The notes beneath the pieces were generated by a model. The model was not told the origin of the DNA. It made no database searches and saw only the letters and a list, made by a program, of their open reading frames with translations. From Roseburia sp. 831b (GTDB lineage: Bacteria; Bacillota; Clostridia; Lachnospirales; Lachnospiraceae): a DNA stretch of 64,000 nt. A program made the translations under genes and the position numbers. This document shows, piece after piece, positions 16,733-26,393 of the stretch; the stretch's first letter is position 1, and every line of letters begins with the position of its first letter. Location: contig NZ_CP135162.1 of the NCBI RefSeq assembly GCF_001940165.2, forward strand, positions 361,501 through 425,500, written 5' to 3'.

Positions 16733-17749
16733 ATGGTATCTTTGAAAACAATTGCTGAGAAATGTGGTGTTTCCACTGCGACAGTCAGCAAGGCATTGAA
16801 TGATCAAAAAGATATCGGGGAAGAGACAAAGAACCGCATCAAACAGACCGCAGAGGCGATGGGATATTTTCCAAATGCGGCAGCCAGATCACTGAAAACA
16901 AAACGTTCTTATAATATAGGTGTTCTGTTTGAGGAAGAAGCAGGAAGTGGTCTGACACATGAATATTTTTCAGGCGTGTTAAATGGTTTGAAGGTTCAGG
17001 CTGAGAAGCAGGGGTATGATATTACATTTATCAATACATGTTTTGAAAACCGCAAGATGTCCTATTACGAACATTGCAAATACCGGAACTTTTCCGGAGT
17101 CGCAATCGTATGTGCGGATTTCAATGATCCGGACGTCATGGAGCTTATGAACAGTGATTTACCGGTTGTGACAATCGACTATGTGCATCACAATTGCACA
17201 GCAGTCAGTTCCAATAATATACAGGGCATCGAAGATCTTGTGAAGTACATTGCTTCACAGGGACACCAAAAGATAGCATATATTCACGGACAGGATAGTT
17301 CCTCCGTAACCAAAGACCGCCTGGCAAGCTTTTACCGGACGATGGATGGTTTGGGACTGAATGTGCCGGATGAGTATATAAGAGCTGCAGATTACCTTGA
17401 AACAAAGGAGGCAGCTAGGCAGACGAAGGCACTTTTGAATTTAGAGGAGCCGCCGACCTGCATTTTATATCCTGATGACACCTCTTTAATAGGAGGAAGA
17501 AATGTCATCATAGAGATGGGACTAAGGATTCCCAATGATATATCTGTTGCAGGATATGATGGAATCCGCATGTCGCAGCTGCTTCATCCGAAGTTGACGA
17601 CGATTCGACAGAATACAGAGTTAATTGGAAAAGAAGCGGCAAAGAGACTGATTAGTACCATCGAGAAACCAAAGACAACGCTCATTGAGAGAGTTGTCAT
17701 TGAAGGAATCCTGATAAAAGGACAGTCTGTTGGGAAACTTTCCGAATGA
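16733..17749 (+). CDS. LacI-family transcriptional regulator of the cellobiose locus
   Basis: A 338-residue repressor. Residues 3-25 form the LacI helix-turn-helix (SLKTIAEKCGVSTATVSKAL), followed by the hinge 'AAARSLKTKRSYNIGVLFEE' and the two-lobed sugar-binding domain (…VSVAGYDGIRMSQLLHPKLT…). It probably senses cellobiose or a related sugar and binds the three TACGAAAACGATTAAGT sites in front of it. A GGAGG-like site precedes the ATG. The next gene starts about 100 bp later, after a small AATTTGCCC/GGGCACAAATT hairpin, so importer genes may be co-transcribed with it or use their own promoter. Confidence 0.93.
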   Translation: MVSLKTIAEKCGVSTATVSKALNDQKDIGEETKNRIKQTAEAMGYFPNAAARSLKTKRSYNIGVLFEEEAGSGLTHEYFSGVLNGLKVQAEKQGYDITFINTCFENRKMSYYEHCKYRNFSGVAIVCADFNDPDVMELMNSDLPVVTIDYVHHNCTAVSSNNIQGIEDLVKYIASQGHQKIAYIHGQDSSSVTKDRLASFYRTMDGLGLNVPDEYIRAADYLETKEAARQTKALLNLEEPPTCILYPDDTSLIGGRNVIIEMGLRIPNDISVAGYDGIRMSQLLHPKLTTIRQNTELIGKEAAKRLISTIEKPKTTLIERVVIEGILIKGQSVGKLSE

Positions 17750-17847
17750 TTTAGTTGTTGCAGTATAAAATGGGAAGGTAAGGCAGTTAAGGGTTCGTTC
17801 AAAAACAATTTGCCCAAAAGGGCACAAATTAAGAAGGAGGGTTTTCT

Positions 17848-19266
17848 ATGAAAAAGAAAATCGTAAGCGTACTTTTATGTGTGTCAATGGTAGCAACAAT
17901 GGCAGCAGGATGTGGTTCATCGGGGGATGATACAACAACTACAGACAGCAACAGTGCATCTGGAACAACAGAGTCAGCAGACGCTTCTGGTTCTGATGCA
18001 GCAACAGGTGGTCTTGCTTACACAGGCGATCTTGAGATTATGCACTTCTCTACAGAAGAAGAATCACAGGGGAATGGTGGTTCTGATGGTATGAGAACTG
18101 TATTACAGCAGTGGGCAGACAACAACACAGGAATCAATTTAACACAGACAGTTCTTGCAAATGCAGATTACAAGACACAGATTCAGACTCTTGCAAATGC
18201 AGACGATCTTCCAGATGTTTTCCTGATTCAGGGTATGAACGTAAAACAGTGGGCAGAGCAGGGATTGATTCTTGACTTAACAGATTACATTAAGAGTTCT
18301 CCATACTCAGCAGATTACAACGAATCATACTTTACACCATTTAAAGATGAAGCTGGAAATATCTACGGTTTCCCAGCATTGACAGGTGGTACTTGTACCG
18401 TTGTAGTTTATGATTCCAAAGCATGGGCAGATGCAGGATATGATACATTCCCATCTACATGGGAAGATGTAGAAGCTGCGATTCCAAAGCTTCAGGAAGC
18501 AGGATATCAGGAAGCAATTGCTTTTGGTAACCAGGGACAGTGGAACATGAACTCTGATTTCTTATCAACATTAGGCGACAGATATACCGGAAAAGACTGG
18601 TTCCAGTCCATGATTGATAAGAAGGGTGCAGCATTTACAGATGATGAATTTGTTGCAGCATTAACAGAAACACAGAGATTATTCAAAGATACGGATATCT
18701 TTAACAAAGACTTTAACGCAATCACAAACGAAGATGCGCGTGAATACTACATTGGTCAGGATGCAGCAGCATTCATCGGTGGTAACTGGGATGTTTCTTA
18801 TATCCAGGCTTCCTTAGAGGGAACAGATTTATATGACACAACCAAATTTGCAGTATTACCACAGCCAAAAGATGCAAAATATGATGCAGACAGCCAGAAC
18901 ATTGGTTTAGGATATGCGGTAGCAATCAACTCCAAATTAGCAGATGATCCAGATAAATTAGCAGCAGCAATTGACCTTGCTGAGTACATTACCGGACCAG
19001 AATTCGCAAACTTTGTATGCGACAAATATGCTTTAGGTGGATTAACAAAAGTTAACGATGTTGATTTAAGCAAATTCGACCAGTTTACACAGGATTTCTA
19101 CAACTACTCTTATGTAGATACAACTCCTTGTGAAATCTACGATTCTTACCTTTCAAGTGATGTATGGAGCGTAGTAAATACAGATCTTCAGTCTATGGTA
19201 AATGGTGATATGACACCAGAAGAAGTTGCAAAGGATGCTCAGGAAGCATACGAAGCAAATTACTAA
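17848..19266 (+). CDS. Extracellular solute-binding lipoprotein of a sugar ABC importer
   Basis: A 472-residue family 1 binding protein. The signal peptide ends in the lipobox MAAGC (Cys about residue 22) and is followed by a Thr/Ser/Ala/Asp-rich linker (residues 23-55), placing it on the outer face of the membrane. The mature domain has typical motifs, for example '[19 protein letters not shown]' and '[14 protein letters not shown]', which contains an aromatic residue used for sugar stacking. Context with cellobiose phosphorylase suggests cellobiose or cello-oligosaccharides. The AAGGAGG site and A/T-ending codons suggest high expression. Confidence 0.92.
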   Translation: MKKKIVSVLLCVSMVATMAAGCGSSGDDTTTTDSNSASGTTESADASGSDAATGGLAYTGDLEIMHFSTEEESQGNGGSDGMRTVLQQWADNNTGINLTQTVLANADYKTQIQTLANADDLPDVFLIQGMNVKQWAEQGLILDLTDYIKSSPYSADYNESYFTPFKDEAGNIYGFPALTGGTCTVVVYDSKAWADAGYDTFPSTWEDVEAAIPKLQEAGYQEAIAFGNQGQWNMNSDFLSTLGDRYTGKDWFQSMIDKKGAAFTDDEFVAALTETQRLFKDTDIFNKDFNAITNEDAREYYIGQDAAAFIGGNWDVSYIQASLEGTDLYDTTKFAVLPQPKDAKYDADSQNIGLGYAVAINSKLADDPDKLAAAIDLAEYITGPEFANFVCDKYALGGLTKVNDVDLSKFDQFTQDFYNYSYVDTTPCEIYDSYLSSDVWSVVNTDLQSMVNGDMTPEEVAKDAQEAYEANY

Positions 19267-19287
19267 AAAATGACTAGATAGTATGAC

Positions 19288-19330
19288 AGGGCTGTTTCAA
19301 GACAATCTTGGTTTTGGGGCAGCCCTTTTA
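19288..19330 (+). terminator. Partial terminator/attenuator between binding-protein and permease genes
   Basis: AGGGCTG (19288-19294) pairs with CAGCCCT (19320-19326), with an inner CAA/TTG pairing, followed by TTTTAT. Such hairpins let the binding protein be made in excess over the membrane subunits. Confidence 0.65.
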
Positions 19331-19369
19331 TACAAAAAGTATTACGTGTAAAGGGAGGTAGATTGTCTT

Positions 19370-20269
19370 ATGATGCCGAAATCAATGCAATCGAACAAAA
19401 AGGTGATAGCGGCGTATTTGAGTATTCCGATTATCGTCTATGTATTTTCCGTGTTTGTTCCATTAATTACAGCTTTTATAGACAGTTTTTACAATTGGAG
19501 AAGTGGTCCGCATAAGACATTTGGTGGTCTTACGAACTACATACAATTATTCCATGATCAGACATTCTGGGAGTCTTTTGGACACAATATTTATTTGGTA
19601 GCAGTGTGTATTGTTGGACAGATTGGTATTGCATTCATTTTTGTTTTAATGATTGATTCAAAGTTAGTGAAATTAAAAGGAATTCATCGTACATTTGGTT
19701 TCTTCCCAAGTACAATCTCTGCGGTATGCATTGGTTTTATTTGGAAAATGATTTACGACTATAATCGAGGAATATTGAACTGGTTCTTGAATTTAATTGG
19801 CAAATCAGATGCGACAAAGGTATGGTTAAATGAGCCGAGTCTGGTAATGCTATTGGTATCCATCCCACTTATCTGGCAGTATATTGGATACTACATGGTC
19901 ATCCTGTTATCTGGTGTTTCTGCGATTGATAAGGAAATCTTTGAGAGTGCAGAAATCGATGGCGCAAATGCTTTCCAGAGAGCATGGTATATTGTATTTC
20001 CATTGATTAAGAATACCGTATTGATTTGTATTACACTTTGTATCGCCGGTAACATGAAAGCATTTGATAATATCTATGTTATGACATCTGGTGGACCGGG
20101 AACAAAATCCATGGTTATGGCGTTATATGGATATACCGTTTCCTTCAAACAGAACAATATGGGATATGGATGTTGTATTTCCGTTGCAATCTTCGTCTTA
20201 AGCTTGATTGTAATTATGGGATCACAGAAATTATTCAACTTCTTGTTGAGAGATAAGGGGGTAGAATAA
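19370..20269 (+). CDS. Sugar ABC transporter permease (MalF/UgpA type)
   Basis: A 299-residue integral membrane protein with six predicted TM segments. The EAA loop that contacts the ATPase is visible as 'EIFESAEIDGANAFQRAWYI' at about residues 185-205. It belongs to the CUT1 (carbohydrate uptake 1) family. It follows the binding-protein gene after an attenuating hairpin and is 1 bp from the second permease gene. No ATPase gene is present in this locus, so a shared MsmK-like ATPase elsewhere probably energises it. Confidence 0.93.
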   Translation: MMPKSMQSNKKVIAAYLSIPIIVYVFSVFVPLITAFIDSFYNWRSGPHKTFGGLTNYIQLFHDQTFWESFGHNIYLVAVCIVGQIGIAFIFVLMIDSKLVKLKGIHRTFGFFPSTISAVCIGFIWKMIYDYNRGILNWFLNLIGKSDATKVWLNEPSLVMLLVSIPLIWQYIGYYMVILLSGVSAIDKEIFESAEIDGANAFQRAWYIVFPLIKNTVLICITLCIAGNMKAFDNIYVMTSGGPGTKSMVMALYGYTVSFKQNNMGYGCCISVAIFVLSLIVIMGSQKLFNFLLRDKGVE

Positions 20270-20270
20270 G

Positions 20271-21146
20271 ATGACAGAACTTAGAACCGCAGGAAAAGAT
20301 TCCACAGGAAAGAAAGTTGGAAAAGGTATTCTGGCAGTGGTAATGAATGCAATTTTAATTATTTTCTCTGCCACCTGTATTTTCCCGCTTGTGTGGATGT
20401 TAAACTCCGCATTGAAATTAAAAAGAGATTTTAACTCAGATATTATTGGAATTGTAAAGCATCCTGTATTATCAAACTTTAAAGATATTTTAAGCAATGC
20501 AAACTACCATTTGGGACAGTCCATCTGGAACAGTACAAGAACAACAGTTCTTTCGGTGTTCTTCATTGTATTATTCGGATTTATCGTAGGATATATTCTT
20601 GCGAGAATCCAGTTTAAAGGAAACCGTTTGTTATACACAATGTTTTTGATGGGTATGTTAATTCCACAGCATTCTTTATTAGTACCTATCTATGTGGTAT
20701 TTAAGACATGTGGCTTATCAAACACCTGGTTTACCCTGATTATTCCGTATGTTGCATTCGGTTTGCCAATTTCCATTTTCTTAGTGGAAGGCTTTGTAAA
20801 ATCGATTCCAACAGAGTTAGAGCAGGCAGCCGCAATCGATGGCTGCAGCTTCAGTCAGACTATGTTCCAGATTATTATGCCGGTCTGCCGTCCAATCATG
20901 GTAACCGTTGCAATCATCCAGTCTTTTGGATGCTGGAACGAGTTCTCGTTTGCGTTAGTTTTGATCAAAGATCAGGCATTGCAGACAGTACCACTTGCGC
21001 TGACACAGTTTACCGGACAGTTCAATTCCGACTATCCGAAGATTATGGCAGCAATGTTAATTACAATGGCACCAATCGTAATCCTTTACTTTGCGTTTAG
21101 TAAAGAGATTATCAAGGGTATGGTTGCCGGAGCAGTAAAAGGTTAA
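20271..21146 (+). CDS. Sugar ABC transporter permease (MalG/UgpE type)
   Basis: A 291-residue partner of the preceding permease, with six TM segments and the EAA loop 'ELEQAAAIDGCSFSQTMFQI'. The ending '…KEIIKGMVAGAVKG' is typical of CUT1 inner-membrane subunits. The ATG is one base after the previous stop codon and has a GGGGG ribosome site inside the upstream gene, so the two are translationally coupled. Together with the lipoprotein they form the uptake system that feeds the cellobiose phosphorylase. The gene ends at a strong terminator. Confidence 0.93.
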   Translation: MTELRTAGKDSTGKKVGKGILAVVMNAILIIFSATCIFPLVWMLNSALKLKRDFNSDIIGIVKHPVLSNFKDILSNANYHLGQSIWNSTRTTVLSVFFIVLFGFIVGYILARIQFKGNRLLYTMFLMGMLIPQHSLLVPIYVVFKTCGLSNTWFTLIIPYVAFGLPISIFLVEGFVKSIPTELEQAAAIDGCSFSQTMFQIIMPVCRPIMVTVAIIQSFGCWNEFSFALVLIKDQALQTVPLALTQFTGQFNSDYPKIMAAMLITMAPIVILYFAFSKEIIKGMVAGAVKG

Positions 21147-21173
21147 TCTTTTTCAATTTCCTCATAATATATA

Positions 21174-21208
21174 AAAAAGGGTCATGTGGTTGCTACATGG
21201 CTCTTTTT
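21174..21208 (+). terminator. Terminator of the sugar importer operon
   Basis: AAAAGGGTCATGT pairs with ACATGGCTCTTTT around GGTTGCT, followed by the T run that begins the repeated palindrome. Confidence 0.8.
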
Positions 21209-21242
21209 GTGTAATAGGAAATTTCGTTCCTATTACACAAAA
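21205..21242. repeat. 38-bp palindromic intergenic repeat, copy 2
   Basis: Arms TTTTGTGTAATAGGAA and TTCCTATTACACAAAA around ATTTCG. It is identical to the copy at 4812-4849 except for one loop base, and again directly follows a terminator. Confidence 0.88.
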
Positions 21243-21348
21243 AATTTCTCTTTTCAATAAAAAATGAATATGATATACTTAATATATCGTAAGAAATTCG
21301 GACAAACTCATGGAGAAGAAGTGAATCATTATATTAGGAGATGAGAGT

Positions 21349-21486
21349 ATGACAGAGGGTGGATTACTAATTTTTCTTGGCATCTTATTGCTGCTGGTTG
21401 TAATTGTAGCGGTTGTAGCAGTGGTTGCATCGGTAGCAGGGGCAGCAGCTGCAATTGTAGATGATGAAGATGGCGAAGACCAATAG
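21349..21486 (+). CDS. Small single-span membrane protein (45 aa)
   Basis: ATG at 21349 has an AGGAG site eight bases upstream. The product is MTEGG, then a long hydrophobic span of about 32 residues (LLIFLGILLLLVVIVAVVAV…), then an acidic tail IVDDEDGEDQ. It ends just before a terminator hairpin, so it is a self-contained small gene between the sugar importer and the RND pump. Function unknown; by shape it could be a small regulatory or stress-related membrane peptide. The good ribosome site and clean membrane-protein profile support it being real. Confidence 0.68.
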   Translation: MTEGGLLIFLGILLLLVVIVAVVAVVASVAGAAAAIVDDEDGEDQ

Positions 21487-21504
21487 CGCAGGAAAAGAAG
21501 AAAA

Positions 21505-21547
21505 GGCGTGCGAATCAGAAAAGAAAATCTGGTTGGCACGCTTTTTT
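21505..21547 (+). terminator. Terminator after the small membrane protein gene
   Basis: GCGTGC (21506-21511) pairs with GCACGC (21536-21541), with inner AATCAG/CTGGTT pairing, followed by TTTTTT. Confidence 0.72.
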
Positions 21548-21605
21548 CTTGATAAGATGCTCCCCAAAATTCTATAAAGATTTTCTAAAATAATCGCCGG
21601 AACAC

Positions 21606-21655
21606 TTGAAAATACAGGCGGACGAGATATACTGAAAGAAAACCGACCGGTCGGT
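21606..21655 (+). promoter_or_regulatory. RND pump promoter with perfect TetR-type operator
   Basis: TTGAAA (21606-21611), 16 bp, TATACT (21628-21633). A perfect 14-bp palindrome ACCGACC/GGTCGGT (21642-21655) covers the expected transcription start. The pump gene is followed by a TetR-family gene, the likely ligand of this site. Confidence 0.82.
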
Positions 21656-21688
21656 CGGAATGCGAAGGAAAAAGTGGAGGAGACGAGA

Positions 21689-24600
21689 TTGATTTCAAAG
21701 TTTAGTGTAAAAAAACCATATACGGTATTAGTATGCGTGGTTTTGGTTCTGGTTCTTGGCGTAGTATCGTTAACGCGAATGACAACGGACCTGCTTCCGA
21801 GCATGAGTTTACCGTATGCACTTGTTATCACAACAGATGTAGGAGCAAGCCCGGAAGAGGTGGAAAGTGATGTGACGGCTCCGATTGAGGCTGCAATGGC
21901 TACGACATCGAATATCAAAAATGTAACATCGATGTCTTACAATAGCTATTCCATCGTAACATTGGAGTACGAGCAGTCTACCAATATGGATTCCACGATT
22001 ATCGAGATTCAGCAAAAGCTGGATCAGCTCAAAGGCAACTGGGCAGATACGGTTGGAAGTCCGATGATTATGCAGATTAATCCAGATATGATGCCGGTGC
22101 TTATGGCTTCGGTTGATGTGGATGGAATGTCACAGGAAGAGATTTCAGATTATGTAAACCAGGAGCTTTCTGCCAGTCTGGAAAGTATTGAAGGTGTAGC
22201 ATCTGTCACAACGACAGGCGCATTGGAAGAAAATGTTCAGGTTACGCTGGATCAGGACAAAATTGATGCACTAAACGAGAAGATTCAGGACAAAATCAAA
22301 GAACAGTTTGCGGATGCTCAGAGTCAACTGGATGATGCAAAAGGTCAGGTGGAGTCCGGACAAAAGGCAATCGAAGAAGGTTCTGGTCAGCTTACCGGTG
22401 CGGTGGATGAAGTTTTATCCAAAAAATCAGAATTATATCAGACACAGAAAGATTTGGAGTCGAATCTGACACAGCTTCAGACCCAAAAAGAGATGCTTGA
22501 GAATGCAATCTCACAGTTAAAGCAGGCGTATGACGGAGCCGTGCAGATTCAGCAGGCAATCGATGCACTGAATCAGATAAAACAATCTGGAAATATAGAG
22601 GGACAGACAGGTGAAATTCCATCGAATGGTGAGATGGACGCACAGACTTCGGAGCAGATTCAGGCAATTTTGCAGGGCTTGATGCAAAATCAAAGTCCGG
22701 CTGTCTCGGAACAGCTTGCGAATCTGATGGAACAGTTTAACGGAAATATTGATCAGCAGATTGCGGCATTGCAGGCGCAGTTAGATACCATCAATGCAAC
22801 CATTTCCTCACAGGGGGCAGCGTTTGCAGCGATGGGTGTGACGTTAAATACATACCAGGATATTCCGGCAGCAATCACAACGTTAACAGACCTTTTGACG
22901 CAGGTGAATACCGGAATCAGCACGATTCAGAACGCACTGACACAGATTGAAGCCGGAAAAGTGACGATGGATGATGCGATTACAACGCTCAATTCCAACG
23001 CAGTCTTAGCATCCCTTAAGATGAGCAGTTCCCTTGCACAGCTTGAGACAGCAAACGCCTCCTTGCAGCAGGCGCAGACCTCTTTGGACAGTGCAAAAGA
23101 TCAGGCACTTGACTCTGCGGATATGAACACGGTATTGTCGATTGATACGTTAAGCGGATTGTTAGTGGCACAGAACTTTTCCATGCCGGCAGGCTATGTA
23201 GCGGATGGGGAGGAAAACTATCTGGTGCGTGTCGGGGATAAAGTGGAGTCCATCGACGATTTGAAAAATCTTGTGTTAATTGACCTTGGAATGGATGGAA
23301 TTGAACCGATTACATTAGCGGATGTTGCAGAAGTTGAAATTGCCGACAATGCATCAGAAAGCTATTCGAAGGTAAATGGAAATCCGGCAGTCATGATTTC
23401 CATGGAAAAACAGACCGGATATTCCACAGGTGATGTAACCAACCGTTTGCTGGCTAAGTTTAAATCTTTGGAAAAGAGCACAGATGGTTTACACCTGACT
23501 GTGCTGATGAACCAGGGTGTTTATATTGACATGATTGTAGATTCTGTTGTGCAAAATATGATTTTGGGAGCAATTCTTGCAATTTTTGTCCTGATTTTGT
23601 TTTTAAAAGATTTCAGACCGACTTTAGTCATCACATGTTCGATTCCACTAAGTGTTATTTTTGCAGTAGTATTGATGTATTTTTCCAATATCAGCTTAAA
23701 TATCATTTCCATGTCGGGACTTGCGCTTGGAATCGGTATGCTGGTGGATAACTCAATTGTTGTAATTGAGAATATTTATCGTTTGAGAAATGAGGGCTAT
23801 TCCATCCGAAAAGCGGCTGTCGAGGGAGCAAGCCAGGTAACGGGTGCGATTATTGCGTCAACCCTTACCACGGTATGTGTGTTTGCCCCGATTATTTTTA
23901 CAGAAGGAATCACAAGACAGCTCTTTACCGATATGGCGCTAACGATTGCCTTTACATTAGGCGCAAGCCTTCTGGTGGCGTTGACATTAGTTCCTGCGAT
24001 GGCAGCAGGCTTGTTGAAAAATACCAAAGAAATCAAGCATGGATTTTTGGATAAGGTAAAAGCGGGATACGCAAAACTTTTACGGGTAGCATTGCATTTT
24101 AAACCTGTGGTATTTTTGCTGGCGATTGTTCTTTTAATTGGAAGCACACTTGCAGCTTTTTCTAGAGGAATGTCCTTTATCGATATGGACATGGAGACCG
24201 ACCAGATGACGGTTACGGTCGAGGCAAAAGAGGACGAGACGCTTACATTCGAGGAACTTAAGGCGATATCGGATGAAGTTGCAGATAAAATTTCAACAAT
24301 TGATGGAATTGACACAATTGGTGCAATGGCGGGTGGAAACAGCACTTTTAGCCTGATGGGAAGCGGTTCCACCGATTCTGTGAGTATGTACCTGATTTTG
24401 GATGAGAATCGTAAGAATACCACAAAAGAGATTGCAAAAGAAATCGAAAAACGAACAAAAGACCTTGATTGTGCCATCAGCACAGACAACTCTTCGATGG
24501 ATATGACCGCAATGTTTGGAAGCGGTGTGACAGTCCAGATTAAGGGAAGCGATATTGATAAATTACAGGAAATTGCAAAACAGGTAACTGATGTTGTGGA

Positions 24601-25717
24601 AAAAACAGAGGGAACCTGTGATGTCGAGAATGGATTGGACGATAACACACCGGTATTTACCATTTCCGTGGACAAAGAAAAAGCAGCGGAATATGGAATG
24701 ACGGTTGCACAGGTTTACCAGCTGGTTTATGCAAAGATGGCATCGAATACCTCTGCAACGACAATTACAACCGACATCAAGAACTATGATGTGTTTATCA
24801 AGACACAGGAGCAGGATGAGGTAACGCTTGACGATATCAAGAACATGACGTTTACCTACACACCAAAGAGTGCAAGCATGGATGCGGGCACAGGTTTATC
24901 TTTGGGGGATGAGCCTGTGCAAGGCGAAGGTGAAGATACAAAAGAGACAGAGGAATCAGAAGAGAATGAGGATGGAACACAAGAGATTCCGCTGAGTGAG
25001 ATTGCAACGTTTACAGAGGGAAGCACCTTAAGTACCATCTACCGTGATTCCCAGACCAGATATATCAATGTGACGGCAGGAATCGATGAGACACACAATG
25101 TTACGTTGGTAAGTAATGAAATTCAAAAAGAATTAGACAAATTAGAGCTGCCGGAAGGTTATTCCATTAAGATGACAGGTGAGGATGAGACAATTGCGGA
25201 ATCTATGAACCAGGTGTATTTAATGCTGTTGTTGGCGGTTATCTTTATTTATCTGATTATGGTAGCACAGTTTCAGTCCCTGCTCTCGCCATTTATCATT
25301 ATGTTTACCATTCCGCTTGCATTCACCGGAGGATTTTTTGCACTGTTTATCACCGGAAATGAAGTCAGTGTCATCGGTATGATTGGATTTGTAATGCTTG
25401 CCGGAATCATTGTAAACAATGGTATCGTGCTGATAGATTACATCAATCAGTTGCGACGTGGCGGAATGGACAAAAAGGAAGCAATCATAGAGGCAGGACA
25501 GACAAGACTCCGTCCAATTTTAATGACAGCACTCACCACCATTATCTCCATGTCCACGATGGCAGTTGGGGTCGGAAGTGGTTCTGAGATGATGCAGCCA
25601 ATGGCGATTGTAACAGTAGGTGGTCTGATTTACGGAACACTGTTGACACTGTTTGTCGTGCCTTGTATTTACGATGCATTTTTCAGAAATAAAAGCATGG
25701 TAGAGGAGGAACTTTAG
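21689..25717 (+). CDS. RND-family efflux transporter with large coiled-coil insertion
   Basis: About 1342 residues from TTG 21689, which has a GGAGGAG site six bases before it; GTG 21674 is an alternative adding five residues. It has HAE1/AcrB-like RND architecture: TM1 near residues 10-32, a first porter domain, a TM2-6 block with 'GMLVDNSIVVIENIYRL' (Asp near residue 686 as proton-relay residue), a second outer domain and a last TM block. Unlike AcrB (about 1050 aa) it carries an extra Gln/Ala-rich coiled-coil stretch at about residues 195-475 inside the first outer domain. An acidic linker lies near residues 1075-1105. It probably exports a toxic or lipid-like compound across the single membrane. 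Confidence 0.92.
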   Translation: MISKFSVKKPYTVLVCVVLVLVLGVVSLTRMTTDLLPSMSLPYALVITTDVGASPEEVESDVTAPIEAAMATTSNIKNVTSMSYNSYSIVTLEYEQSTNMDSTIIEIQQKLDQLKGNWADTVGSPMIMQINPDMMPVLMASVDVDGMSQEEISDYVNQELSASLESIEGVASVTTTGALEENVQVTLDQDKIDALNEKIQDKIKEQFADAQSQLDDAKGQVESGQKAIEEGSGQLTGAVDEVLSKKSELYQTQKDLESNLTQLQTQKEMLENAISQLKQAYDGAVQIQQAIDALNQIKQSGNIEGQTGEIPSNGEMDAQTSEQIQAILQGLMQNQSPAVSEQLANLMEQFNGNIDQQIAALQAQLDTINATISSQGAAFAAMGVTLNTYQDIPAAITTLTDLLTQVNTGISTIQNALTQIEAGKVTMDDAITTLNSNAVLASLKMSSSLAQLETANASLQQAQTSLDSAKDQALDSADMNTVLSIDTLSGLLVAQNFSMPAGYVADGEENYLVRVGDKVESIDDLKNLVLIDLGMDGIEPITLADVAEVEIADNASESYSKVNGNPAVMISMEKQTGYSTGDVTNRLLAKFKSLEKSTDGLHLTVLMNQGVYIDMIVDSVVQNMILGAILAIFVLILFLKDFRPTLVITCSIPLSVIFAVVLMYFSNISLNIISMSGLALGIGMLVDNSIVVIENIYRLRNEGYSIRKAAVEGASQVTGAIIASTLTTVCVFAPIIFTEGITRQLFTDMALTIAFTLGASLLVALTLVPAMAAGLLKNTKEIKHGFLDKVKAGYAKLLRVALHFKPVVFLLAIVLLIGSTLAAFSRGMSFIDMDMETDQMTVTVEAKEDETLTFEELKAISDEVADKISTIDGIDTIGAMAGGNSTFSLMGSGSTDSVSMYLILDENRKNTTKEIAKEIEKRTKDLDCAISTDNSSMDMTAMFGSGVTVQIKGSDIDKLQEIAKQVTDVVEKTEGTCDVENGLDDNTPVFTISVDKEKAAEYGMTVAQVYQLVYAKMASNTSATTITTDIKNYDVFIKTQEQDEVTLDDIKNMTFTYTPKSASMDAGTGLSLGDEPVQGEGEDTKETEESEENEDGTQEIPLSEIATFTEGSTLSTIYRDSQTRYINVTAGIDETHNVTLVSNEIQKELDKLELPEGYSIKMTGEDETIAESMNQVYLMLLLAVIFIYLIMVAQFQSLLSPFIIMFTIPLAFTGGFFALFITGNEVSVIGMIGFVMLAGIIVNNGIVLIDYINQLRRGGMDKKEAIIEAGQTRLRPILMTALTTIISMSTMAVGVGSGSEMMQPMAIVTVGGLIYGTLLTLFVVPCIYDAFFRNKSMVEEEL

Positions 25718-26347
25718 ATGACAATGGAGGGCGAAAAACTTCCGGAAAAAGTCATTTTGATGTATGATGCGGTCATCGGGATGTTAGAAGATGGAATCGA
25801 CTTAAATCGGATGAAGGTCATCGACATTACAAAGCGTGCCGGAATTGGAAAAGGAACGGCGTATGAGTATGTTTCTTCCAAGGAAGAACTGATTGTAGGG
25901 GCACTTTTATACGATATCCAAAAGCAGTTTGAGCGGATTATAGGCGCCATTACGGCCATAGACGGATTTCAGCCAAAAGTAGAGCGGATCTTAGACTGGA
26001 TTCTCGATAACTTCAGGGAATGTAAGACGTTTGCACTGTTTGCACGAATCGGAATGGGAACCTATGATATCTCGGAACATCTGAAAAATGAGATGCGAAA
26101 AGCGCGCGCAAAGGAGTGCTGCGTTACCAGCATACTAGAACAGGTCGTGGATGAAATCATGGAGTGCGGTGTAAAAGAAGGAATTTTAAAACCTGCCAAA
26201 AAGGAGTTGCAGCGCATGGCATTCGGCTCCCAGATTTTGATTTTCAGTATGTATCTGGCGGATTTAGAGCATCGGAAGCAAAGTGAACTTTCTATGGAAG
26301 AGGTAAAACGTTTTACCTATGAGAGCATTGTAAAAGCATTAAATTAA
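25718..26347 (+). CDS. TetR-family regulator of the RND pump
   Basis: A 209-residue regulator. Residues about 25-55 form the TetR helix-turn-helix ('MKVIDITKRAGIGKGTAYEY' then 'VSSKEELIVGALLYD'); the rest is the all-helical ligand-binding domain. The ATG directly follows the pump stop codon, with an AGAGGAGG site inside the pump gene, so the repressor is made together with its target. The perfect ACCGACC/GGTCGGT palindrome at the pump promoter is the probable binding site, giving negative autoregulation relieved by the pump's substrate. Confidence 0.92.
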   Translation: MTMEGEKLPEKVILMYDAVIGMLEDGIDLNRMKVIDITKRAGIGKGTAYEYVSSKEELIVGALLYDIQKQFERIIGAITAIDGFQPKVERILDWILDNFRECKTFALFARIGMGTYDISEHLKNEMRKARAKECCVTSILEQVVDEIMECGVKEGILKPAKKELQRMAFGSQILIFSMYLADLEHRKQSELSMEEVKRFTYESIVKALN

Positions 26348-26358
26348 CAAAAATACGC

Positions 26359-26387
26359 TTGACTTTTGAGGAAAGGGAATTTAAGAT
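26359..26387 (+). promoter_or_regulatory. Promoter of the valS T-box transcript
   Basis: TTGACT, 17 bp, TAAGAT, immediately after the TetR gene and just ahead of the valS leader. Confidence 0.65.
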
Positions 26388-26393
26388 AAGAAA

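Noticed and set aside
23797..24675. 292-codon frame antisense to the RND pump gene
   Set aside because: It is the complement of a well-supported coding region, has serine/isoleucine-rich composition typical of antisense shadows and no ribosome site.
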